The notes below the pieces were generated by a model. The model was not told the DNA's origin and made no database searches. It was given only the letters and a program-made list of their open reading frames with translations. This document shows positions 23,508 through 33,965 of a stretch of DNA of 64,000 nt, one piece after another. This DNA is from Calendula officinalis. Taxonomy: Eukaryota > Streptophyta > Magnoliopsida > Asterales > Asteraceae. A program made the translations under genes and the position numbers. How positions within the stretch are numbered: the stretch's first letter is position 1; each line of letters begins with the position of its first letter. Where the stretch lies: contig OY970822.1 of NCBI GenBank assembly GCA_963853835.1, forward strand, positions 20,803,058-20,867,057, written 5' to 3'.

Positions 23508-26500
23508 TTACAAAGGGTTTAATAACCAGTCCACCCAAGAAATCTTAATTTTATGATTTCTATGGGTGAGCCACGAAAAAGAAAACAACTTAATTCTATC
23601 AACTAAACTTGACTTAAGCATTCTACCATTATCAAACAAAAGAGAGTTTCTATATCTCCAAAGAATCCAACATGTAGTGAAACCTGTCACTTTAAACTTC
23701 AAGCTCCGGTAGAATCTATTAGACAAAGAGTCACAATAGGTCCACCATTCAGAAAACGAAGATGCATGAGGAAAATCAAGATGGCACCATATTCGTATGC
23801 AATCCCAAACAGAAGTAGCCAAATGACACGAAAAACACAAATGAGATATAGTTTCCACGCCTATATCACATACCGGACAATTAATTGAATTAAGTTCTAA
23901 ACCTTTTTTTAGAGAGGTTTAATCTAGTAGGGAGCCTATCCAAATTGAGCCTCCAAATAAAGATGTTAACCTTTATTGGAATTGAAGGGCACCACTTGGA
24001 GGTAAAATCAAACCCGGGAAAAAGGAACTTATTTATATGCATTCATGTTTCACCAACCAAATATTCCCGAGAATCCCAAGGGACCAAACAACTTTATCAT
24101 TACCAACTTGAATACGGTAATCTCTAATGAGCGAGAGCAAACTCTCCAATTGGCCTTCCTCAATACCTCCTCTAATTTGCCTTCTCCAATTAAAAGACCA
24201 ACCATTCAAATTAAGTCTATCACTAACTTTACAAAACGGGTTTAGATCTAATTTGAATAAGCGATTATAAAGGGAATGGAGCGGAGAATGACTAGCCCAA
24301 ATATCATACCAAAACATAACACTTTTACCGTCCTTAACTTCAAATTTTAAGTTGTTATAACTAATAAAATTTGAATCATGCAAATAGTTGATAGTACCAA
24401 TAATATGCCCCCATAAACTTTTTTTATGACGGGAGAGCACCGGCTTACAAAAACCGCCAATTTCACCATAAATAGCTTGAATAAGGCGACACCAAAAGGA
24501 ATCTTTTTCATTGTAAAATCTCCACCTCCATTTTGTAATAAGAGCTAAATTAAGAGCCTCAAGACTGGCGATATCCAAACCTCCTTTATTTTTTGAAGCC
24601 AAACAATTGGTCCATTTGACCCAACTCATTTTTTTATTATTTTCCGAACTACCCCAAAAAAACTTAGCTCTTAACTGTTCCATCTTATTAAGGACGGATT
24701 TTGGAGCTCGAAAGATAGACAGCCAGTATATACTCAAGCTACCCAGAACAGATTTAATAAGAGACAATCGACCTCCAAAAGATAAAAGGTTTGCTTTCCA
24801 AGAGGCTAATTTTTGCTCCATTCGGTCAATAATGGGAGCCCAACTGCCTTTTCGACCCATGTTTTGGCCCAACACAAACCCAAGGTGCGAAAAAGGCCAT
24901 CTTCCTTTTGCACAGCCTAAAGCCGAAACAGTTTGATCGAGATGCTGGATTTGTCAAAGATATTGGATTTGTCAACATTGATTTTAAGACCCGAAATAGC
25001 ATGGAATTCATTTAAAAGTCGAAGAATTGCTTCTAGATTACTAGAACTCCAAACGGTAATAAAGACTACATCATCTGCAAAGAACAAATGAGAAACAAAA
25101 AAATTTCCATTCCCAACTCGGGCCCCGGAGAGACGGTTTAACCGAATATCTTTTTTAATCAAAACATGGAGACCCTCCATAGCAATTATAAACAAGAAAG
25201 TAGATAAAGGGTCCCCTTGGCGAAGCCCTCGAAACATAGAGAATTCTTCGGTAGGGCTTCCATTAATAAGGATAGAAAGACGAGCCGAAGAAAGGCACTC
25301 TTTTATCCAACTTCTCCATTTTTCACCAAAACCCATTAGCATCATAATATGATCTAAATAATCCCAGTTAACCGAATCGAAAGCTTTATCAAAATCTACT
25401 TTAAAAAGTAGGAGACTTTTACTCTTATATTTATACCAATCAACGATTTCACTTAACATAAGAGGGCCATCCAAGATTTGTCTCCCTTTAATAAATGCCG
25501 TTTGCACCTTACTAATTATAGGGTCAATAACCTTAGCTAATCTCAAAGCTAGAACTTTAGCAATAATTTTGTAAATAAACCCAAAAAGAGAAATAGGCCG
25601 AAAATCTTTTACTAAAATGGGGTTCGTTACTTTAGGAACAAGAGTAACAAAAGATGAGTTACATCCCGACGGCATTTTTCCTTTCGACAAGAATTCATGA
25701 ACTGCTTGGAGGATATCAAATTTAAGAAATTCCCAATATTTTTTAATAAATTTAAAAGAAAATCCATCCGGGCCCGGAGCTTTGTCACTCCCGCAACTCC
25801 AAACGGCAGATTTTAATTCTTCTATAGAGCAATCTCCTTCTAATAAAGCAGCGTCGGAAGATTTTAATTTTTTAAAGTCTTCTTGAGTAAAAGACGGATA
25901 AATTACCGAAGAAGAATTAAATTTCTCTTTAAAGAAATCCAAGAAGATAGTTTTTACAATGGGCGGCTCAGTAAACCAATCACCATCTTTCATGACACCT
26001 TGAACTGATTGATACCGCCTTCTTTGATTAATTAAACCGTGAAAAAACGAAGAATTTTCGTCCCCATCAACGTCCCATTTAATCCTAAGCTTTTGTAACA
26101 AATCAAGATTTTCCATCTTATCCAAATAATTGACTTCTTTAAGCCAATGGATGCGGTTCTCGATCTCCTCAGGGGACGCACACCTTTGATCGATTTTTTG
26201 GTCAATATCGGCTATAGAAGAACATAAGTCTCTATAATGACCTTTGTCCTTTGCTTTTTTGAGAAGATTCCATTGCCTGCAATGAGCTTTAATATTTTTC
26301 ATTTTATTTTTTAAGATCAACAATCTTTGAGGCCGAGGGAGTAATGGGGTCTTCATAACCCGTTTTAACCACTGCGTCGAAGGAATCAATATCAAACCAA
26401 GAGTGAAAGGCTCTAAACGGAATGGGGCCATAATCATTTTTCCTCGAATGCAAGAGGATGGGAAGATGATCAGAAAGGTTTCTATCAAGAGCAGTAACCT

Positions 26501-27139
26501 TTAGGTTTGGATCCGACGAAAACAACGAGTCTGAAATGAGAAAACTGTCAAGCTTGCTCATTTTAGAACCGACCTTATTCATCCACGTATACTTTTTACC
26601 TCCAATGTTTAAATCAATTAACCCATGAGATTCTATAAAGAGATTGAAAAAATCAGCACCCGTTTTATTAAAAACTGAACCATATCTTTCCGCTTCGTTC
26701 CTCACTTCATTGAAGTCTCCAAATACAATGAAAGCACCTGATTTAGAACGAATATAAGAACTAAGATTGTCCCATACAATTTTTCTTTCTGCAACATCTT
26801 GAGGGGCATAAACATTTATAAAATGAGAAGAACTTTGAGCACCCATCCATTTTCCTTCGACAATGACATAATTATCATGGCAAATAATATTTTCTTTGTT
26901 AAAAACCGCCGGGTCCCACAGGGATATAATACCACCCGAATGACCCCGGGCCGAACTACAAACAAAATCAAATTTAAAATTACCCCACAACGATTTGATT
27001 CTAAAAAGGTTAGGCTTAGTCATAAGAGTTTCTTGAACACCGAGAAAGGAGATACTATGTTGAAAACATAGTTTTTTATCCACTTTCGTTTATCCACGTT
27101 ACCAATACCCCGAGCATTAATTGAGAGGACGTTCAACAT
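23508..27139 (-). pseudogene. LINE ORF2: endonuclease and reverse transcriptase, frameshifted
   Basis: Start ATG at 27139 (MLNVLSINARGIG). A one-base shift occurs within about 20 codons, at an A run near 27080. The endonuclease part (to 26304) has FLGVQET, FINVYAPQD, VFGDFNEVRNEAERYG and SDHLPILLHS, the catalytic motifs of an AP-type endonuclease. A second shift at an A run near 26305-26315 leads to the reverse transcriptase part (to about 24917): KAPGPDGFSFKFIKKYWEF, FRPISLFGFIYKIIAKVLA, VDFDKAFDSVNWDYLD, GLRQGDP and the catalytic LFFADDVVF. Further shifts near 24920 and 24030 separate the thumb/connection part (24033-24875) and the zf-RVT end (23508-23858, CFSCHLATSVW). At least four frame breaks make it non-functional. 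Confidence 0.92.
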
Positions 27140-28673
27140 TAAAAGGATGTGCAGTATCACCTTTATTAAATTCCTTTAGAATACTAGGATTTTTGGAAGT
27201 TTTCTTACCAAAAAAAGTTCCACCACTTGACGAAGAGCCCTCATCCGGCAAGTAAGTATTTCGATTAAGTTTCTCAAACCCTGGAGGACAACTCAGTGAT
27301 TTGACCAAGGACAATGGAGAAACGGGAGAGGAGACATTTTGCACAGGAGAACTCGGGCAATCATTTACTGGAATTTCCGTGGACTTAACTTGAATAACAC
27401 TTTTTTTTTGTTTGGAAGGGGATTTGTCATCTACTTCTAAAACATGATCAGGATTGGGGTCATCTAAATTCAGAATAGGAGCCTCAAATTCCGGACTAGG
27501 ATGATCAGCTATAACATGGTCATCTTCTACATTATCTGATTCGGCCACATGGTTAAGGAAGTCAAACTGATCCAGCTCCTCATCATTATCTGTACTACAG
27601 GAAGAAACCGATTTGCATTTAGGCCTATTTAAAATAGGTTTCCAAAGATCGGTTTCTCGAACTCTGACCATAAAGGGGACATCCTCCACTACCACTTTAA
27701 TCGTCTCATTGATACTTGAGGCTACCGAAGTGCTAATACAAATTTTGCCTCTACTAGGGTTGTCATCATTATCATCAAAAAATAGAAATTTACCCCATAG
27801 CCCATCAATCTTCTTATACACGTTGGACTCCCATGCACATAAAGGAAGTCCTTCAACTTCGATCCATGAAATTCTATCTTTTATAACTAAGCTGCTAGTA
27901 GCATGTTGAATATCTAAGAAATACTGCTTGAAGTTTTTTGATTTGAATCTATTACATGCTTTGGCAGAAGAGAATTCGATCCATACCCAATATCCTCCAA
28001 CGTGATGAATAGAAACATCATCAAACCCTTCCATTTCCAAATGTTCATATAGATGGAACATTACCCCAATTTCACGAACCTTTGCCAAAACAATCAACTC
28101 AGAATCTTCTAACACAACTAAATCATTATCTGAAAGGGCCAGGGATTTCATTCTAGAATTAGGAACAGGAAAGGAAGTTGGGGTTTTACCAACAACTGCA
28201 CTAGCATAGGATATATTAGGTTTAACACCATTTGAAGAGGCATGCATACTATGAGACGCATGCATGGGAGGCTGCTTCGAAAACTTCACCTGTTTTTTAC
28301 TAGGATGAGAAAACCTAGCAATCGATACGTAAATGTGATAAGAACCTATCCATTGTAGAGAAAGAGTACGGGCAAATTCCTTATTATTCTTAACCCCTTT
28401 AAATCGAATGAACCCGAATCTTTTACCATATTTGGAGATTTTCTTCGCTATGTAGACATCAGCAACATCACCTTGAGTAGCACACCATTTCCATAAACTA
28501 TTTTCATCCATGTGATTAGGGAAATTGGTGATGTAGAAGGAAGAGGCGGTGGAAGCATCAATCTTTTTGTATGGGTTTTCAATAGGTTTATGGGATTTAC
28601 CTATCTTCCACACCCATCCATCAGAATCCGTTTTGAATTTGGGTTTAAAACCCATGACCCAACCCTTCCCCAC
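27117..28673 (-). CDS. LINE ORF1, RRM-containing RNA-binding protein
   Basis: An intact frame of 518 residues. It begins MGKGWVMGFKPKF. An RNA recognition motif spans about residues 45-118, with RNP2-like FYITNF (46-51) and RNP1-like RFGFIRF (85-91). This is the usual ORF1 design of plant L1 elements, which binds the element RNA. The C-terminal half is acidic and Ser/Pro-rich without a clear domain; no CCHC knuckle is seen. The last eight codons overlap the start of ORF2 in another frame. Since ORF2 is broken, this is a transposon gene remnant that happens to stay open, not a host gene. Confidence 0.85.
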   Translation of the reverse strand: MGKGWVMGFKPKFKTDSDGWVWKIGKSHKPIENPYKKIDASTASSFYITNFPNHMDENSLWKWCATQGDVADVYIAKKISKYGKRFGFIRFKGVKNNKEFARTLSLQWIGSYHIYVSIARFSHPSKKQVKFSKQPPMHASHSMHASSNGVKPNISYASAVVGKTPTSFPVPNSRMKSLALSDNDLVVLEDSELIVLAKVREIGVMFHLYEHLEMEGFDDVSIHHVGGYWVWIEFSSAKACNRFKSKNFKQYFLDIQHATSSLVIKDRISWIEVEGLPLCAWESNVYKKIDGLWGKFLFFDDNDDNPSRGKICISTSVASSINETIKVVVEDVPFMVRVRETDLWKPILNRPKCKSVSSCSTDNDEELDQFDFLNHVAESDNVEDDHVIADHPSPEFEAPILNLDDPNPDHVLEVDDKSPSKQKKSVIQVKSTEIPVNDCPSSPVQNVSSPVSPLSLVKSLSCPPGFEKLNRNTYLPDEGSSSSGGTFFGKKTSKNPSILKEFNKGDTAHPFNVERPLN

Positions 28674-28733
28674 CCCCCCTGGAACAGAAAAAGAGGGTAA
28701 CGGCGGCGCAAGAATCCGGCGACGGCGCTAGGG

Positions 28734-28770
28734 TTTGTATGGGTTTTCAATAGGTTTATGGGATTTACCT
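28734..28770. repeat. 37 bp copy of LINE ORF1 sequence at the LINE 5' end
   Basis: The 37 bp at 28734-28770 are identical to 28566-28602 inside ORF1, in the same orientation. The copy sits between the tRNA fragment and the LINE 5' UTR. Confidence 0.92.
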
Positions 28771-28771
28771 T

Positions 28772-28799
28772 CACGCTCTACCAACTGAGCTAGAACGGC
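28772..28799 (-). other. tRNA 5' fragment fused to the LINE 5' end
   Basis: The minus strand reads GCCGTTCTAGCTCAGTTGG, then TAGAGCGTG: the acceptor 5' strand, D-arm and A box of a tRNA, most like plant tRNA-Lys. The anticodon arm and everything downstream are missing. The fragment is followed directly by LINE sequence. Confidence 0.8.
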
Positions 28800-28821
28800 T
28801 TTTTAAAAAGTGACTTTTCAA

Positions 28822-29148
28822 TTATTATGACACATTAAGATAATTCACACATCAAAATATATAATTTGTGCAGTTGCACTAAAACAATTCGTATAATAAA
28901 AACAATTATTGGAAAAGTGAGTAATTTATATAATTAAGACAAAGCATAATATAAAAGAAAAGCACCATTTGTGTAACAGAAACGTTAAGCATTTAAATAC
29001 CAATTAAATATTGTTGTTCCATCCGGTGGGGTCTGTTTAAACGTTGTTTTGTGGGTAAGTCGATTGACGCTTATTTCCATATAGGGTAGTTCTTAAACGT
29101 TTGAAATAACTTTTTGGTTGCGTGTCGGGTGGGACTTTGGGTTCTTCA
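28822..29148. other. Helitron A interior, no gene
   Basis: AT-rich stretch upstream of the LINE insertion with no supported coding sequence. The part from about 29000 may be the 3' tail of the RPA-like gene that follows on the minus strand. Confidence 0.45.
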
Positions 29149-29985
29149 TCACATAAAAACAACGGAATCATCATATTGTACTATCGGATGGATGCGTTGA
29201 AGTGCATATGCTTCTGGCATTTCCGGGTTGAACTCAATTTTTGTAACGTCAGTAGAAACAAGATATTTGACTGAAATGTAATCAAATCATAAAGATATAT
29301 CAATATTTTTTTAAATAAAAAGTATGTTAGGTAAGTGGGTATGCCCAATGATTGGAAAGTAAAATGAATATCGAAAAAACTGGAATTAACCTGTTGGTGT
29401 TCTAATCAGTTTCACGCGAGTTGCGTACACGGTAATGTTTTCAGTAGCAGATCTCCCAATCATTGTGGCTGTGGCTGCCGGTATATGATACAATATGATC
29501 TTGATCCGGTTGCCCCTGTCGGAGATTAAATTGTAAATGGGTTATTTCCTAAAACGTGGTGATCATGTGAATCACGTATAAATACTTACCGACAGTCATG
29601 CAGCAGCATTGCACACGATACCCGACCGGATGTAAAAAAAAAAGCAACCGTTCGACATGTTTCCAGCAACGTCTGTGACAGTGTTAGTAATTACGCCAAA
29701 ACGTTAAATAATAATATTTTTAATTTTTAATGATAAAAATGTAACGTAGACGTACCAATCAACATTTATCGAGTTGTTTGATCACGCAAGAGCCATGTCG
29801 GAGATCTGACCAACGGGTACTTGGGGAACCAGCTATCTTCTCCATTCGTAGTTTCGGCAAGCTCGGTTTTAGTGTTGAATATAATTGGGTGATTAAAGTC
29901 ATGAAGAAGATAATATGATTGTAAGTTTTAACGTCGTTTGTAGGTTGCACAACAACTCCATCGTAAGTTAATGGAGTATATATAT
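29149..29985 (-). pseudogene. RPA-like OB-fold exons, second part (Helitron-associated)
   Basis: Exons read on the minus strand: about 29985-29767 (LTYDGVVVQPTNDVKTYNH, then a frame problem); about 29690-29591 (DVAGNMSNGCFFFTSGRV, LHDC); 29515-29391 (GNRIKIILYHIPAA, ENITVYATRVKLIRTPT); and 29270-29149 (VKYLVSTDVTKIEFNPEMPE, stop). Splice sites between the last three fit GT-AG and keep frame. The pattern (VDVxG, D.GN+IK+.L, V+YL.ST..T+I..NP..PE) is that of the DBD-A end and DBD-B of plant RPA70-like proteins of the Helitron/DUF223 type. It continues exactly where the fragment at 6684-7053 stops. Confidence 0.62.
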
Positions 29986-30059
29986 ATAGCTTAAAAAAAC
30001 GTAAAATTAATAATGATTTCAATGAAAGATGGTATCTAATTTCGCTGGTATCAATGTTA

Positions 30060-30470
30060 AAAAACGTTCAGTCAAATTTTAAATGATTTAATTGTTAAAA
30101 AACATATGGTTTTTTATGGTGTTAAAATTAAAAACGCTTTAAATAATTACCATTATTAATTCTTGTTTCTAAAAATAAGAGTAGCAAAAAAAGTCTTAGT
30201 TGTAAGTCAATGACGGGTTTGCACATCATACTTGAAAAAAAACGTCTGCTTTAAATGATTACCTGATAAAAACGTGATGATTGTTTCAATGTTTAAATGA
30301 TTTCAATGTTAAAAAACGGTGAGTCAAAGTTTAAATTATTTCAATGTTAAAAAACGTAAGTATTTTTTAAGGTGTTAATATTAAAAACGCTTTAAGTAGT
30401 TAATATTAAGGTTTATTGTTTCTAAAAATAAGAGTAGAAAAAAGTCTTATTTGTAACGGCTTTTAATTAG
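30060..30470. repeat. Imperfect repeats in the 5' part of Helitron A
   Basis: Two related blocks, about 30060-30220 and 30290-30450, share TTTCTAAAAATAAGAGTAG, AAAGTCTTA and TTAAAAACGCTTTAA phrases, indicating an internal duplication with a period of about 240 bp. No coding sense. Confidence 0.6.
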
Positions 30471-30528
30471 TTGTGTCCGGACCTTTAAAGCATAGCATCT
30501 TAGTGTTTCGTTTTTATTTCAAAAATGT

Positions 30529-30600
30529 GATGTGGTTTAGTGGTAAGGTGAATAAAAAGGATTCTAGAGACCCAAGTTCGAAACCTGTTAAAAGCATTTT
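30529..30600 (+). other. tRNA-like sequence with Pol III boxes inside Helitron A
   Basis: The A-box-like TGGTTTAGTGGTAAGG (30532-30547) and B-box-like AGTTCGAAACC (30575-30585) are followed by a T run (30597-30606). Placement matches the tRNA-like sequence of Helitron B: about 100-175 bp inside the Helitron 5' end and pointing outward. Confidence 0.5.
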
Positions 30601-30803
30601 TTTTTTGCATTTAAGACGTGGGTTTAAGACCTGCCAGAAATAGCAGGCCTGTTTTAAGACCTGCTAAAATTAGAAAGTCATTCACTCATTATAGATAGTA
30701 GAGAGAACAAAAAAATTATTTTCTCAAATACATATGGTGATTCATTTTATTAGGTTTTGTTAAGATTAAGCAAACTATATAATTATAAAACATGTATATA
30801 AAA

Positions 30804-31010
30804 GGGTTTTTCTAACGTATGCCCCAGGGACATACATTAGGTGTAATTAATAAGCATAAAATTTCCATTTAAATCAAGAATCGTATTTAATGCATCATCA
30901 AAAATGGTAAATATTAAAGTTCATTAATGTTATTTAAAATATATTAGGAAATCAAATACTTCATTAATTGTACCTAATGTATGCCCCTAGGGCATACGTT
31001 AGAAAAACCC
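30804..31010. mobile_element. Mutator-like MITE, 207 bp
   Basis: Inverted repeats of about 45 bp begin GGGTTTTTCTAACGTATGCC and end with the complement. A perfect 9 bp target duplication, TATATAAAA, flanks it at 30795-30803 and 31011-31019, the size made by Mutator-like transposases. No coding capacity. Confidence 0.93.
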
Positions 31011-31019
31011 TATATAAAA

Positions 31020-31586
31020 TATTGTAAGATACAAAATGTAAATAAAGAGTAATATTAATTGCTTTAAAAAATAAACATTTTTCCATTGAAAAGAATATAT
31101 GCGTACCAAGCAAGATTTTATATTTATGGTTTTATGTTACTTTCGAACCAGAAAAATATAATTTGAGATTTGACTATTTAATTGTAATAGCTTCACCTTC
31201 ACCTCCACCATATGTAATCAATTGGATAATCACCATCTGCTTATCATTAGATTAACAAACTCGGGCCACTTATAGGGTGATGCATTTATCATGTGTACTT
31301 TATAAACTTGCCGATCAAACTTTCCCAAATTTATCATAAATATGCGATAACCCTTTTATCCAAAGAGGAGCAAAATTACCCAAAATTTGCAAGGTGCTGA
31401 TTACCATTATTTATAGAAACAAGTGTCAATTTTGTGTTTCCAATCAAGTCTTAATTCTTTTTGCGTTACAACCAAAAAAGGTACAATTCATCAGATTCAG
31501 ATAGTTCAAGTTAAAGACTAGTTTGCAAACAAACTGCTCGTTAAGGAAACCAAATTAAAAAAAAAAACAATAATAAAAATCAATGG
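31020..31586. other. Spacer and probable VIP3 3' UTR
   Basis: AT-rich stretch with no gene. The part from about 31440 to 31586 is the likely 3' UTR of the minus-strand VIP3 gene. Confidence 0.5.
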
Positions 31587-33032
31587 CTAAGAATAATTGT
31601 ATAACGAGATGCTTTTATCATCTGATACACTTGCAAGCAGACACCCTCTAACACCACCTCCTGCAGCTTCAAACTTCACCCCCCAAACCTGGTCCGTATG
31701 GTTAGTCATGGTCTGAATCGCTGCCCTCATTTTCGGGTCCCACAACTTCACGGTTCGGTCACTTGACCCTGATGCAATTGCTGCACCATCTGGGCTCACA
31801 TCAACACTCAAAACCCAACTAGAATGGCCCGACATTGATGAAAAAAGGGTCTTTCCTTCTGCATCATACATATGAATCCGTTCATCATCTGACCCTGAAA
31901 CAAGAACTCTCGGGTCTAGAGGTGAATATGAAAGAGAACGAACGGGCATTGTGTGTCCTTCAAGATGGTGAAGGAATTTGGCCCGTTGTACATCGAATAC
32001 AGAGATTGAACCGTCCATTGACCCACATGCCAGCTGTCTTCCACTAGGGCTCCATGCAACTGAAAGAACAAATTTCTTGTTGTTGCCTTTATCAGAAGGC
32101 TTTGAGCCTTCAGGACGAGGAATAGATAAAGTTGCTTTCAGTTTCCATTCAGCAGTATCCCACAGTTTTACTGATGCACTGCTGCCTCCAGCAACTGCAA
32201 GAGTTGTACCCTGTTCAACACAATTAACTCATGAATCAAGTATGAAATTATCAAGATGCACTATGTGTTCATTATTGATCTGAACACTAATATGCAATTA
32301 CTAAGATGCTATCATTAGCAGAAAAGCTTCCAATAACAGAATCATCAAGTGATCAGTTAAAACCTAAATATTGTGGTATAGTTATGAAGAAATTCAATGA
32401 TATACCATAGACATATCAATGTAACAAATTACAGCACTATGCGTTTATTGTTTAGCTGAAGAAAGTATGGAATTATCGATATGTAATGCAGCTGCACTAA
32501 TTCATTATGATTGATGCTATAATTAGCCAAAAGCTTTCAGATAACAGAAGCATCAACCAATTAGTTGAAGACTAAAAACCTAAATATTGCGGTATAATCA
32601 TGAGCAAATTTAATGAAATTCGATAGACATATCAAAGTAAAAAGACTCTATAAAGAAAGACAAAATGTAAATTAAGAGGATGATTGATTTTACCCTAGGA
32701 TCAAATTGCATTTGCCAGACTTCAGAAGGAGGAGCTTCGAGAGTGGCAATAGTGTTGTTAGATTCAACATCAAACACACGAACGAAGCTATCCATGGAAG
32801 CTGAAGCAGCAATTTTTCCAGATGGATGAGCAGCGACGGAGATAACGCCGAGGCAGTGACCGGTGTTTGTACGGACAAGCGAGAGGTCGTCCGGATTCCA
32901 TAGCTTCACCGTTTCGTCGAGAGATCCGGTCAGGAGAAGGCCGGAGGATTTATCGGTGGCAGGGAGCCACGTACACGCCCACACGCAGTCTTGATGCGAA
33001 GTATCGAGAGACCTGAGCCATGCGAGCTTCAT
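31587..33032 (-). CDS. VIP3: WD40 protein VIP3/SKI8
   Basis: Seven-bladed WD40 protein, the plant SKI8 homologue. It acts in the nuclear Paf1 complex, which promotes active chromatin (FLC expression in Arabidopsis), and in the cytoplasmic SKI complex that feeds the RNA exosome. Two coding exons, 33032-32694 and 32210-31587, give 320 residues, almost the same as the 321-residue Arabidopsis protein. The product starts MKLAWLRSLDTSHQDCVWAC and ends SLYNYS. WD-type blades include LLLTGSLDETVKLWNPDD, SASMDSFVRVFDVES, GSSASVKLWDTA, ACGSMDGSISVFDV, VSGSDDERIHMYDAEG, ASGSSDRTVKLWDPK and ASVSDDKSISLY. The open frame extends 27 codons upstream, but ATG 33032 is where family homology starts. The gene is divergent from CFIS1 with about 0.93 kb between start codons. 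Confidence 0.96.
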
Positions 33033-33965
33033 TGCTGATAAAACCCTAAATGCACGATCTTGAGGTTGAAGAAACCGGAACGATGGTTGAGATATTGATG
33101 GTTTGACTGACAATTGACTCGGAGGTTTTTACCTTTTTTGTGGTGCAAAGTGCAAAAACTTCCTAAACTCGATATAAATCTTAAAATTTACATGGAACAC
33201 AAATACAAATAGCAAAATGATCCAATCAATTTTATAGAACGAAACTAAAAATAATTTCTTCTATAATTGTGACTTTTTTATATTTATTTAAAGTTCAATA
33301 AAAAAATGCATTCAGCAAATTGTTTAAATTTTTATATCATCTAAAGATATCATATTTTAAAATGAGATTTTTAATATGTATGTCAGGAATACATGATGGT
33401 AATGTTAAATGTATTTTTATACTCTCACATTTAATTCATTAAAAAATCTTCAATTTCAATTATGTAAGGGTAAAACTGGTATAACACAAAAATATTAATA
33501 ACTCATAAATATCAAAATCTTTTTAAATTATCAAACTATATTGCTTATTTTAGAATTGCTAAAAATAAAAATATTTATTACTTAATTTTTTTAAAAAAAT
33601 TACATGTATTTATTTCTTAATCATATATTGTTAATTGAATTAGTACTTTCTTCCTTTAATGATTGTTAAAACGAAATAGAAGCAAGCCCAAGTTAGAAAA
33701 ACAATGGGCTCAACTGACATGGAAGGAAAAGCCCAATTTGAAGGAATCCGTGGGCCGTGGCAGCCGACGTCCGATGTCGTTTTCGTCTGGAAGCCTGATC
33801 TCCGCTTGCCACCGTCCACCGACGTTTCTCGCTCGGCGCGCCACCTCATCACCTTCTACAACCGCCACGTTTCGAATTAAGATGTACAGACGAATATATT
33901 ACATGACACTAAAACACCACAATTCTCAACATAATTCTTCTATTTTGCAATATTGTTTGCTAGGG

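Larger units (their letters stand above)
23376..28810 (-). mobile_element. L1-type LINE retrotransposon, nearly full length, with frameshifts
   Basis: The minus strand carries ORF1 (RRM protein) and ORF2 (endonuclease, reverse transcriptase, zf-RVT). The 11 bp direct repeat TGACTTTTCAA flanks it at 23365-23375 and 28811-28821, the expected LINE-style target duplication. The tail next to the 3' copy is T-rich on the sense strand rather than a poly(A), which is odd and lowers certainty about the last bases. A C17 run (G on the sense strand) sits in the 3' UTR at about 23441. The 5' end is a chimera of a tRNA fragment and a 37 bp copy of ORF1 sequence. It is nested in Helitron A. Confidence 0.85.

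Noticed and set aside
33663..33965. Upstream in-frame extension of CFIS1
   Set aside because: The 101 extra codons show no family similarity; known CFIS1 proteins start close to ATG 33966.
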